33,838 nt of DNA from Clostridium sp. (GTDB taxonomy: Bacteria; Bacillota; Clostridia; Clostridiales; Clostridiaceae): NCBI GenBank assembly GCA_015058375.1, contig SVCK01000135.1, positions 1-33,838 of the forward strand. The letters are read 5' to 3'. The position numbers and the translations under genes are program-made. The notes under the pieces are model-generated. The model was not told the origin of the DNA, did not search any database, and saw nothing but the letters and a program-made list of their open reading frames with translations. Positions within the stretch are counted from its first letter, which is position 1, and each line of letters begins with the position of its first letter. Below are positions 9,576 through 17,131 of the stretch, piece by piece.

Positions 9576-11273
9576 ATGTTGTTACAATTAAATATTAAAA
9601 ATTTTGCATTAATCGAAGAGATAACGGTTGAATTTGGAGAAGGATTTAATATATTATCAGGAGAAACAGGTGCAGGTAAATCTATTCTTATTGATGCTAT
9701 AGATTATGTTTTAGGTGGAAAATTTTCTAAAGATTTAATAAGAACAGGAAAAGATAGAACTTATGTAGAAGCTATATTTTCTTTGAATACCAATAATGTT
9801 AATGTTGTTTTGGATGAATTAGGTATAGAGTATGATGATATGTTGATTATTTCAAGAGAAACTCTTATGAGTGGAAAAACTATAGTTAAAGTTAATGGGA
9901 AATCATTAATAGTTTCTCAACTTAGAAAAATTAGAGAAAAGATTCTTGATATACATGGACAACATCAAAATCAAAATTTATTGCAAAGAAGTAGTCATAT
10001 AGTATATTTAGATGATTACGTTGGTGAAGAAATTGAAAAACCATTAAATGAATTTTATAATTTAAAACAAGAACTAAATGAAGTTAAAAATAAGATAAGT
10101 AAAATTCAAGGCGATGAAAATAAAGAAAAGTTAATAGATTATACTAAATTTCAAATTGAGGATATAGAAAAAGCTAAATTAAGAGTTGGTGAAGAAGAAG
10201 AATTAAAAGAAGAGTACAATGTACTATCTAATGCAGAAAAAATAAATAAAGCACTTCAAATTAGTTATGGATTAATAGATGGAAGAGATGATGGAAATTC
10301 TGTGTTGGAATCTTTATCTAAAGTGTTAGGAGAAATTTCTTCGATAGAAGTACATCTTGATAAGATTAAAGATAAAAAAGAATCTTTAGAAGGTGCGTAT
10401 TACACTATTCAGGAAGTATGTAGAGATATTCGTGATATAGCTGATGAAGTAGTATATGATGAAGATAGGCTTTCTAAAATAAATGAAAGAATATATGAAA
10501 TAAGTAATTATAAAAAGAAATATGGTGCTACTGTAGAAGATGTGCTTGAATATTATAAAAAATTGAAAATAAAGTATGATGAACTTGTAAATGCAGAAGA
10601 GATATTAAGAAAGTTAAAAGAAAAAGAAAGCAGTATTTTTTATTCAATGAAGGAAGTAGGTCAAAAACTTCATGATATAAGGTGTAAATATAAATCAGCT
10701 TTAGAAGAAAGAATTTTAAATGAACTTTCATATGTAGGTTTAGAAAAATCACGTATGGAGATTTCTGTAGATTTTACAGATGAAGTGAAGGAAAGAGGAT
10801 TTGATGAAGTATGTATTAATATATCTACAAATCCAGGAGAACCATTAAAGCCACTAGAAAAAGTTTTATCAGGTGGTGAACTTTCAAGAATAATGTTAGC
10901 TTTGAAATGTGTATTTGCAGATAAAGATCAGATATCTACACTTATATTTGATGAAATAGACACAGGTATAAGTGGTGAAGTTGGACAGAGAGTAGGAGAA
11001 AAAATGTATCAAGTTTCTCTAGGACATCAAGTTTTATGCATAACTCATCTTCCTCAAATAGCAATTTTGTCAGATCATCATTATTTTGTATCTAAGGAAG
11101 TAAATAATGATAAAACTTTTACAAAAATTGAATTATTATCATTAGAAGAGAAAATAAAGCAGGTTGCTTCAATGCTTGGAGGAAGAGAAATAACAGAAGC
11201 TACATTAGAAAATGTAAGAGAAATGCTTAGATTTTCTGAAAATAAAAAGGATGAAATAAAATCACATATTTAA
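9576..11273 (+). CDS. recN: DNA repair protein RecN
   Basis: The 565-residue SMC-like ATPase has Walker A GETGAGKS (29-36), IDIHGQHQNQNLL (Q-loop region), two coiled-coil arms (about 150-375), then the ABC signature LSGGELSRIMLALK and Walker B LIFDEIDTGISGEVGQ, ending with CITHLPQIA. RecN binds DNA ends and supports double-strand break repair by recombination. It is the last gene of the operon; its stop codon lies inside the terminator hairpin. Confidence 0.96.
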   Translation: MLLQLNIKNFALIEEITVEFGEGFNILSGETGAGKSILIDAIDYVLGGKFSKDLIRTGKDRTYVEAIFSLNTNNVNVVLDELGIEYDDMLIISRETLMSGKTIVKVNGKSLIVSQLRKIREKILDIHGQHQNQNLLQRSSHIVYLDDYVGEEIEKPLNEFYNLKQELNEVKNKISKIQGDENKEKLIDYTKFQIEDIEKAKLRVGEEEELKEEYNVLSNAEKINKALQISYGLIDGRDDGNSVLESLSKVLGEISSIEVHLDKIKDKKESLEGAYYTIQEVCRDIRDIADEVVYDEDRLSKINERIYEISNYKKKYGATVEDVLEYYKKLKIKYDELVNAEEILRKLKEKESSIFYSMKEVGQKLHDIRCKYKSALEERILNELSYVGLEKSRMEISVDFTDEVKERGFDEVCINISTNPGEPLKPLEKVLSGGELSRIMLALKCVFADKDQISTLIFDEIDTGISGEVGQRVGEKMYQVSLGHQVLCITHLPQIAILSDHHYFVSKEVNNDKTFTKIELLSLEEKIKQVASMLGGREITEATLENVREMLRFSENKKDEIKSHI

Positions 11274-11292
11274 TGTGGTTTTATTTTTTTTT
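11254..11292 (+). terminator. Terminator overlapping the recN stop codon
   Basis: A 14-bp stem (11254-11267 with 11273-11286, one G-T pair) has a 5-base loop containing the recN stop and a T-rich 3' side. It ends the nusB-recN operon. Confidence 0.85.
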
Positions 11293-11385
11293 AGATAAAA
11301 TTTTTGTCTTTAATAGAAAAGATAATATAGCATATTACTACTTAACAATGGGAAACTTAAATATAGAAGTAAAGGAGGAGATGAA

Positions 11386-12576
11386 ATGAAAAAAAGAGTG
11401 TTAAAAGTAATAAGTTTATTTGTAACTCCTATAGTTATTTTGGCATTATATGTTTGTCTCTCTATTAGAGATGTGCCAGATTGTATTTACACAGAAAATG
11501 AATTGCAAGTAGTAGCTACTCTAAAAGATGTCTCGCCTTTAACAAATATTAAGTATAAAGATTCAAAAGTCAAGTTTAATTTTTTGGGAGTATTGCCAAT
11601 AAAATCAGTTGATTTGAAAAATATGAATGATATGGAAATAGTGCCTGGAGGAAATAGTATTGGAGTAAAACTTTCATCTGAAGGTGTTCTTGTTGTAGGA
11701 TATTCTAATGTTAAAATTGATAACGAAATAAAAGAAAGTCCTGCTAAAATAGCTGGAATCGAAATAGGGGATATAATATTAGATGTAGATGGCGATAAAG
11801 TTGAAACTTCAAAAGAATTAATAGATAAGATAAAAGATTCAGAAAGTAAAATAGTGAAAATAAATATAATAAGAGATGGGAAAAAACTTGAAAAGGAAGT
11901 AGAATTAATAAATGAAAAAAATGATGGATATAAAATAGGATTATGGGTTAGAGATTCAACTGCAGGTGTAGGAACTATGACTTTTTATGATAAAAAAACA
12001 GGTAAATTTGGAGCTTTAGGTCATCCTGTTACAGATGGCGAAACAAATGAGCCTTTTGTAATAAAGGAAGGAGATCTTTTAAAATCTTCAATAATTAGTG
12101 TTAGAAAAGGTGAAAAAGGATCACCAGGAGAACTTAGAGGAATATTTCAAGATGAAGAAAATCCAATTGGTAAAATTGATAAAAATACTCAATGTGGGAT
12201 TTTTGGGGAAGGTAACAAAAATACATGCGATTATTTAGAACATGAGCCAATGCATGTAGCAACTAGAGATGAAATAGTATTAGGTAAAGCAACAATTTTT
12301 ACAACTATAGATGAATACGGTCCAAATGAATATGAAATAGAGATTGTTAAGCTTTTTCAACAAGATCAGCCTGGGCCTAAAAGCATGATTATAAAGATTA
12401 CAGATGAAGATTTACTTGCAAAAACAGGAGGAATAGTGCAAGGAATGAGTGGAAGTCCTATAATTCAAAATAATAAGATAATTGGAGCTGTTACTCATGT
12501 ACTGATTAATAAACCGGATGTGGGATATGGAATATATATAGATTGGATGTTGGAGGATGTTGGAATAATAAATTAA
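11386..12576 (+). CDS. spoIVB: SpoIVB serine peptidase (S55)
   Basis: The 396-residue protein has an N-terminal membrane anchor (about 6-26), a PDZ domain (about 100-175, GIEIGDIILDVDGDKV) and a C-terminal S55 peptidase domain with GALGHPVTDGE (catalytic His213) and VQGMSGSPIIQ (Ser in GMSGSP, about 355-357). SpoIVB is secreted from the forespore and triggers sigma-K activation by cutting SpoIVFA in B. subtilis; in clostridia its role may be less strictly tied to sigma-K. The start ATG follows AAAGGAGGAG. It is separated from recN by a terminator, which suits its own forespore promoter, and lies upstream of spo0A as in Bacillus. Confidence 0.95.
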   Translation: MKKRVLKVISLFVTPIVILALYVCLSIRDVPDCIYTENELQVVATLKDVSPLTNIKYKDSKVKFNFLGVLPIKSVDLKNMNDMEIVPGGNSIGVKLSSEGVLVVGYSNVKIDNEIKESPAKIAGIEIGDIILDVDGDKVETSKELIDKIKDSESKIVKINIIRDGKKLEKEVELINEKNDGYKIGLWVRDSTAGVGTMTFYDKKTGKFGALGHPVTDGETNEPFVIKEGDLLKSSIISVRKGEKGSPGELRGIFQDEENPIGKIDKNTQCGIFGEGNKNTCDYLEHEPMHVATRDEIVLGKATIFTTIDEYGPNEYEIEIVKLFQQDQPGPKSMIIKITDEDLLAKTGGIVQGMSGSPIIQNNKIIGAVTHVLINKPDVGYGIYIDWMLEDVGIIN

Positions 12577-12732
12577 AAAATAGTACTGCTGATTAATCTA
12601 AATTGTAAAAATAGATTGATAAATATAAATAAAGTTAGAGAACTTTACTTTGCTGTCATTGTATGCCTGATTAACTTTGTTAATAGAAAAAAATCTAGAT
12701 ATCTAAAAAAAGAAAAACTTTCATAAAAGCTA
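12577..12732. other. Non-coding stretch with short inverted repeats between spoIVB and spo0A
   Basis: No gene is seen. It holds several short dyads: 12630-12647 (TAAAGTT, 4-base gap, AACTTTA), 12671-12683 (TTAAC, 3-base gap, GTTAA) and 12696-12705 (TAGATATCTA). An 8-bp stem without a T tail follows the spoIVB stop. There is no convincing terminator after spoIVB, so read-through into spo0A is possible. Confidence 0.4.
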
Positions 12733-12761
12733 TTTACGAATAATAAATAATGGTGTATAAT
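12733..12761 (+). promoter_or_regulatory. Candidate distal sigma-A promoter of spo0A
   Basis: TTTACG (12733-12738), 17-base spacer, TATAAT (12756-12761), about 250 bases before the spo0A start. Vegetative plus sigma-H promoters are the known arrangement for B. subtilis spo0A; that this one is used is inference. Confidence 0.5.
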
Positions 12762-12888
12762 TTACAAATAGTGGAAGAAATAAAAGTATAAAAGGGTTTC
12801 TACATTAAAAGAAGTACTATCATAAATTTCAGTAATATGCTATTATAGAGGATGTATGTAAGAAGAAAACCGATAATTACTTTTTGGA

Positions 12889-12917
12889 GGAGGAATTCTT
12901 CTTCATTTGTCGAATAT
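12889..12917 (+). promoter_or_regulatory. Sigma-H promoter of spo0A
   Basis: GGAGGAATT (12889-12897) matches the sigma-H -35 consensus RnAGGAwww at every position. After an 11-base spacer, GTCGAATAT (12909-12917) matches the -10 consensus RnnGAATww. Start of transcription would be near 12924, about 85 bases before the gene. Confidence 0.8.
12908..12914 (+). promoter_or_regulatory. 0A box inside the spo0A promoter
   Basis: A perfect TGTCGAA, preceded by TT, overlaps the sigma-H -10 element. This suggests direct autoregulation by phosphorylated Spo0A at its own sigma-H promoter. Confidence 0.75.
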
Positions 12918-13009
12918 AATTTACTGTAGTGTTGTATGGCGTATTCAGATGTTTTGAAAAATAAAAGCATTGCTTATGATAGTAAATATTGGATAAAGGG
13001 GAGAAATAC

Positions 13010-13828
13010 ATGGAAGATTCAAAGATATCAGTACTTATAGCTGATGATAACAAGGAATTCTGTAGCATACTAAATGACTATTTGTTAAATCAAAAAGATA
13101 TTGTAGTTACAGGAATAGCAAAAGATGGAAGAGAAGCTTTAGAACTTATTGAGGAAAAACAACCAGATCTAGTAGTGCTAGATATAATAATGCCACATTT
13201 AGATGGATTAGGAGTATTAGAGAGATTAAACAGTATGAATCTAGAAAAGATGCCAAGAGTTATAGTATTATCTGCAGTTGGACAAGATAAAATTACTCAA
13301 CAAGCAATAACATTAGGTGCAGACTATTATGTAGTTAAGCCTTTTGATATGGATATTTTTACAAAGAGAATTAGAGAAATGTTTAGTACTGTTGAAGCAT
13401 CAGAAGTAGTAGCACAAAAAGCTCCACAAATGCCAATTATTCAAAGAGAAGCTGCTGCAACAAGCAGAGGACCAATTGATTTGGAAACTGAAATAACAAG
13501 CATTATACATGAAGTTGGAGTTCCAGCTCATATAAAGGGATATATGTATTTAAGAGAAGCTATAACTATGGTTGTTAATGATATGGAATTGTTATCAGCT
13601 GTAACAAAGGAATTATATCCTTCAATAGCTAAAAAGTACAATACAACTGCTTCAAGAGTAGAAAGAGCGATAAGACATGCTATAGAAGTTGCATGGGGAA
13701 GAGGACAAGTAGAAGCAATAAATAAATTATTTGGTTATACTGTACATGGAGACAAAGGTAAGCCAACAAACTCAGAATTTATAGCAATTATTGCAGATAA
13801 GCTAAGATTAAAAAATAAAGTGAGTTAA
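13010..13828 (+). CDS. spo0A: Sporulation master regulator Spo0A
   Basis: The 272-residue response regulator has an N-terminal receiver with acidic pocket D12-D13, phospho-acceptor D58 (VVLDIIMP) and K110 (VVKPFD). A variable linker (about 130-155) leads to the sporulation-specific DNA-binding domain from about 160 ([21 protein letters not shown], then [18 protein letters not shown]). Phosphorylated Spo0A binds 0A boxes and commits cells to sporulation; in clostridia it also controls solvent or acid shifts, and orphan kinases phosphorylate it directly. The frame extends to 12989, but ATG 13010 follows AAAGGGGAG by 6 bases and gives the clostridial N-terminus [14 protein letters not shown]. 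Confidence 0.98.
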   Translation: MEDSKISVLIADDNKEFCSILNDYLLNQKDIVVTGIAKDGREALELIEEKQPDLVVLDIIMPHLDGLGVLERLNSMNLEKMPRVIVLSAVGQDKITQQAITLGADYYVVKPFDMDIFTKRIREMFSTVEASEVVAQKAPQMPIIQREAAATSRGPIDLETEITSIIHEVGVPAHIKGYMYLREAITMVVNDMELLSAVTKELYPSIAKKYNTTASRVERAIRHAIEVAWGRGQVEAINKLFGYTVHGDKGKPTNSEFIAIIADKLRLKNKVS

Positions 13829-13911
13829 TTATAAATTTTAAGATAAGTTAATGGCTTTTAGTCATATACAAATTAACTATAGAATTAATGTTAAAATTTT
13901 TTATATTAAGG

Positions 13912-13952
13912 AACACTGTTGATAATGAAAAAAATTTCAACAGTGTTTTTTA
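13912..13952 (+). terminator. Terminator after spo0A
   Basis: AACACTGTTGA (13912-13922) pairs with TCAACAGTGTT (13937-13947), followed by a run of T to 13952. It lies 83 bases after the spo0A stop. Confidence 0.9.
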
Positions 13953-14180
13953 ACGTCTAGAGAATAAAAAAATAAGTCATTATTCGATGAAAAAACAATA
14001 ATTTTTCTAAAAATGAATTAAGCAAACTTCGAATATATTACATAAAAGGAATTGATTATATGTGGATTTGCATTGATTTATTAAATATAATGCATAAATA
14101 AGTGGGAATTAAGTGTGTTTGCATACATATTGATGATAATATGGAGAATCTTTACAAAGTGTTAACAAGTGTTATACAAT
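13953..14180. other. Intergenic region upstream of the hydrolase
   Basis: No gene is seen. The only structure near the promoter is a direct repeat AAGTGTTA at 14157-14164 and 14167-14174, 10 bases (one helical turn) apart, ending 7 bases before the candidate -35 box. This fits a tandem activator or repressor half-site. Confidence 0.4.
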
Positions 14181-14210
14181 TTGTCTATAACAATTTATAG
14201 ATAGTATAAA
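14181..14210 (+). promoter_or_regulatory. Candidate promoter of the alpha/beta hydrolase with internal dyad
   Basis: TTGTCT (14181-14186), 18-base spacer, TATAAA (14205-14210). An inverted repeat TCTATAA (14184-14190) / TTATAGA (14195-14201) fills the spacer, a possible operator. Confidence 0.45.
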
Positions 14211-14246
14211 GAATTTTTATTTATAATGTTAGGAGGAAATTGTATT

Positions 14247-15005
14247 ATGTGTAATAAAGTTGAGATTAATTATGATTTTATTGAAGCTAAAAAAGAAAGT
14301 AGTATAAATTTGGTGTTTATACATGGAACAGGTTGCAATAGAAAATTTTTAGAACCTTTAGCAAAGATGTTTGAAGATTATAACTGCTACTTGATTGATT
14401 TGCCAGGGCATGGCGATTCAAAAAATACAGGGTACAATTTTGACAATTATGTAGAAGCTATATGTAATATTGTAAATAGATTATCTAATGTTGTTTTAAT
14501 AGGACATTCTTTGGGAGGAACATTAGCTTTAAAAATAGCTTCTTTAAATTTAAAGTCTGTAAAGGGAATTGTAGCATTAAATTCATCTGCTAATTGGTAT
14601 AAACTTGATAAAGAATTCATGAAAAAAATTCGAAATGGTGTTATAGATTTAGAATATTTGTTGAGTGCATCAGGAGATAATGATAATGATGATGTTATGA
14701 ATGCACTTAAAACGATGGAACCAAATGGTGTTTCAATAGCAGATTTTTTGATTGATGAATATATAAATATTGAAGACAATATAAAAGATATAAAAGTACC
14801 AGCATTAATTATAACAGGAAACGATGAAGTAATAGCTATTCCTGAGTATTCAGAGAAACTTCATGAAGCGATAAAAGATTCAAAAATGCAAATGTTGAAT
14901 GGAAAGCATATGTCATGCATAGCACAAAAAAATAAGGTAAAAGAGCTAGTGTGTGAGTTTATAGAGGTTAATGTTTTGAAAAATGAAGAAATAGTATATG
15001 TATAG
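14247..15005 (+). CDS. Alpha/beta hydrolase
   Basis: The 252-residue cytosolic protein has an alpha/beta hydrolase fold: HGTGCNRKF (oxyanion loop, about 24-32), DLPGHGDS, the nucleophile elbow GHSLGG (Ser about 89-90), the acidic residue in ITGNDEVI and the His in NGKHMS near the C-terminus. All three catalytic positions are present, but the substrate cannot be told; esterases, thioesterases and peptidases share these motifs. ATG 14226 lies before the AGGAGG site (14231-14236); ATG 14247 after it is preferred. It has its own promoter region and terminator, so it is monocistronic, in the variable pocket between spo0A and nudF. Confidence 0.82.
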   Translation: MCNKVEINYDFIEAKKESSINLVFIHGTGCNRKFLEPLAKMFEDYNCYLIDLPGHGDSKNTGYNFDNYVEAICNIVNRLSNVVLIGHSLGGTLALKIASLNLKSVKGIVALNSSANWYKLDKEFMKKIRNGVIDLEYLLSASGDNDNDDVMNALKTMEPNGVSIADFLIDEYINIEDNIKDIKVPALIITGNDEVIAIPEYSEKLHEAIKDSKMQMLNGKHMSCIAQKNKVKELVCEFIEVNVLKNEEIVYV

Positions 15006-15012
15006 ATTTAAC

Positions 15013-15047
15013 AAGGATGTTTTGAAAAAAATCAAGACATCCTTTTT
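15013..15047 (+). terminator. Terminator after the hydrolase
   Basis: AAGGATGT (15013-15020) pairs with ACATCCTT (15037-15044), with TTGA/TCAA pairing above it, followed by a T run. Confidence 0.85.
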
Positions 15048-15077
15048 AAGATGCATCATATGTTAAAGCTGATTTTA

Positions 15078-15106
15078 TTGAATGAACATAATTATGCTCC
15101 AATAAT
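15078..15106 (+). promoter_or_regulatory. Candidate promoter of the winged-helix gene
   Basis: TTGAAT (15078-15083), 17-base spacer, AATAAT (15101-15106). A 10-bp palindrome CATAATTATG (15087-15096) lies in the spacer, a possible autoregulatory site. Confidence 0.4.
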
Positions 15107-15144
15107 TAATGAATAAATGACTAAAAACTTTTATACATTATATT

Positions 15145-15152
15145 GGGGGGGG
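15145..15152 (+). promoter_or_regulatory. G8 tract acting as ribosome binding site
   Basis: Eight consecutive G, 6 bases before ATG 15159. It is the only recognisable ribosome binding site for the gene and a very rare homopolymer in this AT-rich DNA. Confidence 0.55.
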
Positions 15153-15158
15153 ATTACT

Positions 15159-15404
15159 ATGGTTTTAAATATAACACAGAAAAATGTTCTTAGAGCATTG
15201 ATACAAAATAAAGATAAGTGGATGGGAGTAGAGGATATATATAAGAGTTGCTTGAAAACAAAGCACAAGGTTAATAGAAGTAATATAAGTAGAACTATTA
15301 TTTTTTTAGTAGACAATAACCTTATAACTAATCCTAATTCACAAGGAAAGGTGAAGATTACTGAAGGTGGTATTGATGTGTTTGCAGAAAATACTAAAAA
15401 GTAA
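15159..15404 (+). CDS. Small winged-helix protein
   Basis: The 81-residue protein reads as a helix-turn-helix followed by a wing: LRALIQNKDKWMGVEDIYKS, then VNRSNISRTIIFLVDNNLI and NSQGKVKITEGGIDVF. The Ser-rich recognition helix and the Leu-Ile after it are typical of MarR/ArsR-like DNA-binding domains, but the family cannot be fixed. A longer frame begins at ATG 15117; ATG 15159 follows the G8 ribosome site and gives a compact domain. It may control itself or the hydrolase next to it. There is no effector domain. Confidence 0.65.
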   Translation: MVLNITQKNVLRALIQNKDKWMGVEDIYKSCLKTKHKVNRSNISRTIIFLVDNNLITNPNSQGKVKITEGGIDVFAENTKK

Positions 15405-15437
15405 GATTATATCTTGGTGAATTATTTTCGTAGTGTC

Positions 15438-15497
15438 ATATTATACCTCTAAAGTAGACATGTTAAATGATTAAAGTTTACTTTGGAGGTATTATAT
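15438..15497. repeat. Imperfect 22-bp inverted repeat
   Basis: The arms are 15438-15459 and 15476-15497 with a 16-base gap, one mismatch and two G-T wobbles. Core parts are ACCTCTAAAGTAGAC and GTTTACTTTGGAGGT. There is no T run, so it is not a standard terminator. It may be a long RNA hairpin after the winged-helix gene, or the remains of a small mobile element. Confidence 0.55.
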
Positions 15498-15570
15498 AAA
15501 TCTAGACAATTTAACTTTGTTTATAAGATAACTTAAAAAATAGTATTGTTTTATATTTTTAGAATAAAGG

Positions 15571-15599
15571 TTGATTTTATAAAAAATAAATGGTAATAT
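15571..15599 (+). promoter_or_regulatory. Candidate promoter of the 237-residue protein gene
   Basis: TTGATT (15571-15576), 17-base spacer, TAATAT (15594-15599), about 40 bases before the start codon. Confidence 0.45.
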
Positions 15600-15641
15600 T
15601 TTACATATGAGTTATGACATAGGAAGATAAGGTGATGTAAT

Positions 15642-16355
15642 GTGGTTAAAGCAGGTTTTTTTAATAAATTGAATAATGTGAAAGATGAAGAAACACAGTT
15701 GGATAAAGAGGTAGAAAGTAAAAAAGATGATGTGATAATGATAGATAGAAATATTACAAAGTATATCATTGACAACTTTTCTGATATTGGATTTGATATA
15801 AGAGATTCATTAATTAATCTTACTGATACATTAGAAAATACAATTGATTATATTGAAGACAGATCGAGCATAGTTATAAAGGATTCTAGAAATTTTAAAT
15901 TAAGTCAGGATTATAGAGATAAATCTATTAAAATATATCAGGTAGTTGAAAAAATTAAAGATTATGTTTCATGGATTGAAGAAAGTTATAATGAGAAAAA
16001 TTCCAAACAAGAAACTTCTTATAAAGAACAAGAAGAAGTTATAGAAAAAAATAAAGAGAAGCTTCCAATGAATCAAATATGTATTACAGAAGATTTTACA
16101 TCAAAAAGTCCAAAAGCTTTTAAAATAGATAATTATTATGTAGAAGTAAGTGACTGGAAGGAACTTACTGTAAAGGCAGCAGATATATTAACAAAGAATT
16201 ATAAAAACAATAAAAATAATAAAAAGAATGATGAAATATATGCTGATAATGTTGTCCTAAAAGAGTCTATAGAGAATGATTTTAGAGATTCTGTTATAGA
16301 CATTTTAAAAATATATAATGTACCTTTAAATAAGTTTTATATTTATGTAGAATAA
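15642..16355 (+). CDS. Unrecognised 237-residue cytosolic protein
   Basis: I do not recognise this protein. It has no signal peptide or membrane segment. Residues about 30-115 look helical and coiled (IDNFSDIGFDIRDSLINLTDTLENTIDYIED), then a Lys/Glu/Gln-rich linker (about 115-145). A C-terminal domain of about 90 residues follows, with YYVEVSDWKELTVKAADIL near its start and DFRDSVIDILKIYNVPLNKFYIYVE at its end. That last part resembles the small 'W-K-x-L' modules found in assorted Firmicute proteins, but no function follows from it. The only in-frame start with spacing to AAGGTGAT (15629-15636) is GTG 15642. It lies in the variable pocket between spo0A and nudF. Confidence 0.7.
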   Translation: MVKAGFFNKLNNVKDEETQLDKEVESKKDDVIMIDRNITKYIIDNFSDIGFDIRDSLINLTDTLENTIDYIEDRSSIVIKDSRNFKLSQDYRDKSIKIYQVVEKIKDYVSWIEESYNEKNSKQETSYKEQEEVIEKNKEKLPMNQICITEDFTSKSPKAFKIDNYYVEVSDWKELTVKAADILTKNYKNNKNNKKNDEIYADNVVLKESIENDFRDSVIDILKIYNVPLNKFYIYVE

Positions 16356-16424
16356 ATAGTATGTGTTTTAAAAATTAATAACTTTGCTATACTTTAAAGA
16401 AGATAGAGTATTAGGAGGTACGTT

Positions 16425-16943
16425 ATGGAATTAATAGAAGAAATAATAGAAAAAAGAATGATATATAAAGGGGATTTTTTAAATATAGAAAGAGTTAAAG
16501 TTAAGCTTCCAGACAATAATGAAGCATTTAGAGATATTGTAAGACATCCAGGAGCTGTAGCATTATTGGCATTTATAGATGATGAAACTATACTTTTGGT
16601 AAAGCAATTTAGAATAGCAGTGGGTAAAAGTTTATATGAGATACCTGCTGGAAAATTAGAAAAAGCAGAAAAACCTATAGATGCTGCTTTAAGAGAATTA
16701 GAAGAAGAAACGGGATATAAGGCTGGTAAAATTGAAAGTTTAGGATGCATATATACTGGAGCAGGTTTTACAGATCAAAAAATATATCTTTATAAGGCTA
16801 CAGAATTGAATAAAGGGGTAAAGGGTGGCGATGATGATGAATTCATTGAAGTTTGTCCTTTTAAAATTAAAGATATTAAGAATATGATAAAAGAAGGCAT
16901 TATTGTGGATGCAAAAACTATATCAGCACTTATGTATTTGTAA
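16425..16943 (+). CDS. nudF: Nudix hydrolase, ADP-ribose pyrophosphatase type
   Basis: The 172-residue protein has a complete Nudix box at 76-98 (GKLEKAEKPIDAALRELEEETGY: G-x5-E-x7-R-E-x2-E-E). It also has the ADP-ribose pyrophosphatase features LLVKQFR, YEIPAGK and a conserved TGAGFTDQKIYLY after the box. Members hydrolyse ADP-ribose to AMP and ribose-5-phosphate, linking to the pentose-phosphate salvage genes deoB/pdp downstream. The ATG follows AGGAGG by 7 bases. The gene is flanked by its own upstream gap and a long terminator. ADP-ribose as substrate is likely from family features, not proven. Confidence 0.88.
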   Translation: MELIEEIIEKRMIYKGDFLNIERVKVKLPDNNEAFRDIVRHPGAVALLAFIDDETILLVKQFRIAVGKSLYEIPAGKLEKAEKPIDAALRELEEETGYKAGKIESLGCIYTGAGFTDQKIYLYKATELNKGVKGGDDDEFIEVCPFKIKDIKNMIKEGIIVDAKTISALMYL

Positions 16944-16966
16944 TATTAATTTATCTTTAAAATAGA

Positions 16967-17014
16967 AACTCTGCATAAATAATATTTAATGTATTATTTA
17001 TTGCAGAGTTTTTT
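16967..17014 (+). terminator. Terminator after nudF
   Basis: A long stem pairs AACTCTGCA (16967-16975) with TGCAGAGTT (17002-17010) and continues through an AT-rich upper part; a run of T follows. Confidence 0.88.
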
Positions 17015-17071
17015 AGCGTATAGGAAATTTAAAACTTTTGCTATTTCAGAAATAATTATATCTTAAGGGTA

Positions 17072-17101
17072 GGCATAATTTTAGTAGAGTAATCATAATA
17101 T
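17072..17101 (+). promoter_or_regulatory. Candidate sigma-E promoter of spoIIM
   Basis: GGCATAAT (17072-17079) and CATAATAT (17094-17101), separated by 14 bases, resemble the sigma-E -35 (GKCATATT) and -10 (CATACANT) elements. spoIIM is sigma-E dependent in B. subtilis, and the site is 30 bases before the start codon. Confidence 0.5.
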
Positions 17102-17131
17102 TATTTAGAGATACGATAGGAGGATTAAGCG

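Noticed and set aside
11310-11337. Possible sigma-G promoter of spoIVB (TTAATA and CATATTA)
   Set aside because: The -10 part fits, but the spacing of 15 bases is too short and the -35 part is weak.
12852-12929. 25-codon frame in the spo0A upstream region with a GAGG before the ATG
   Set aside because: It runs through the sigma-H promoter and 0A box, so coding use is unlikely.
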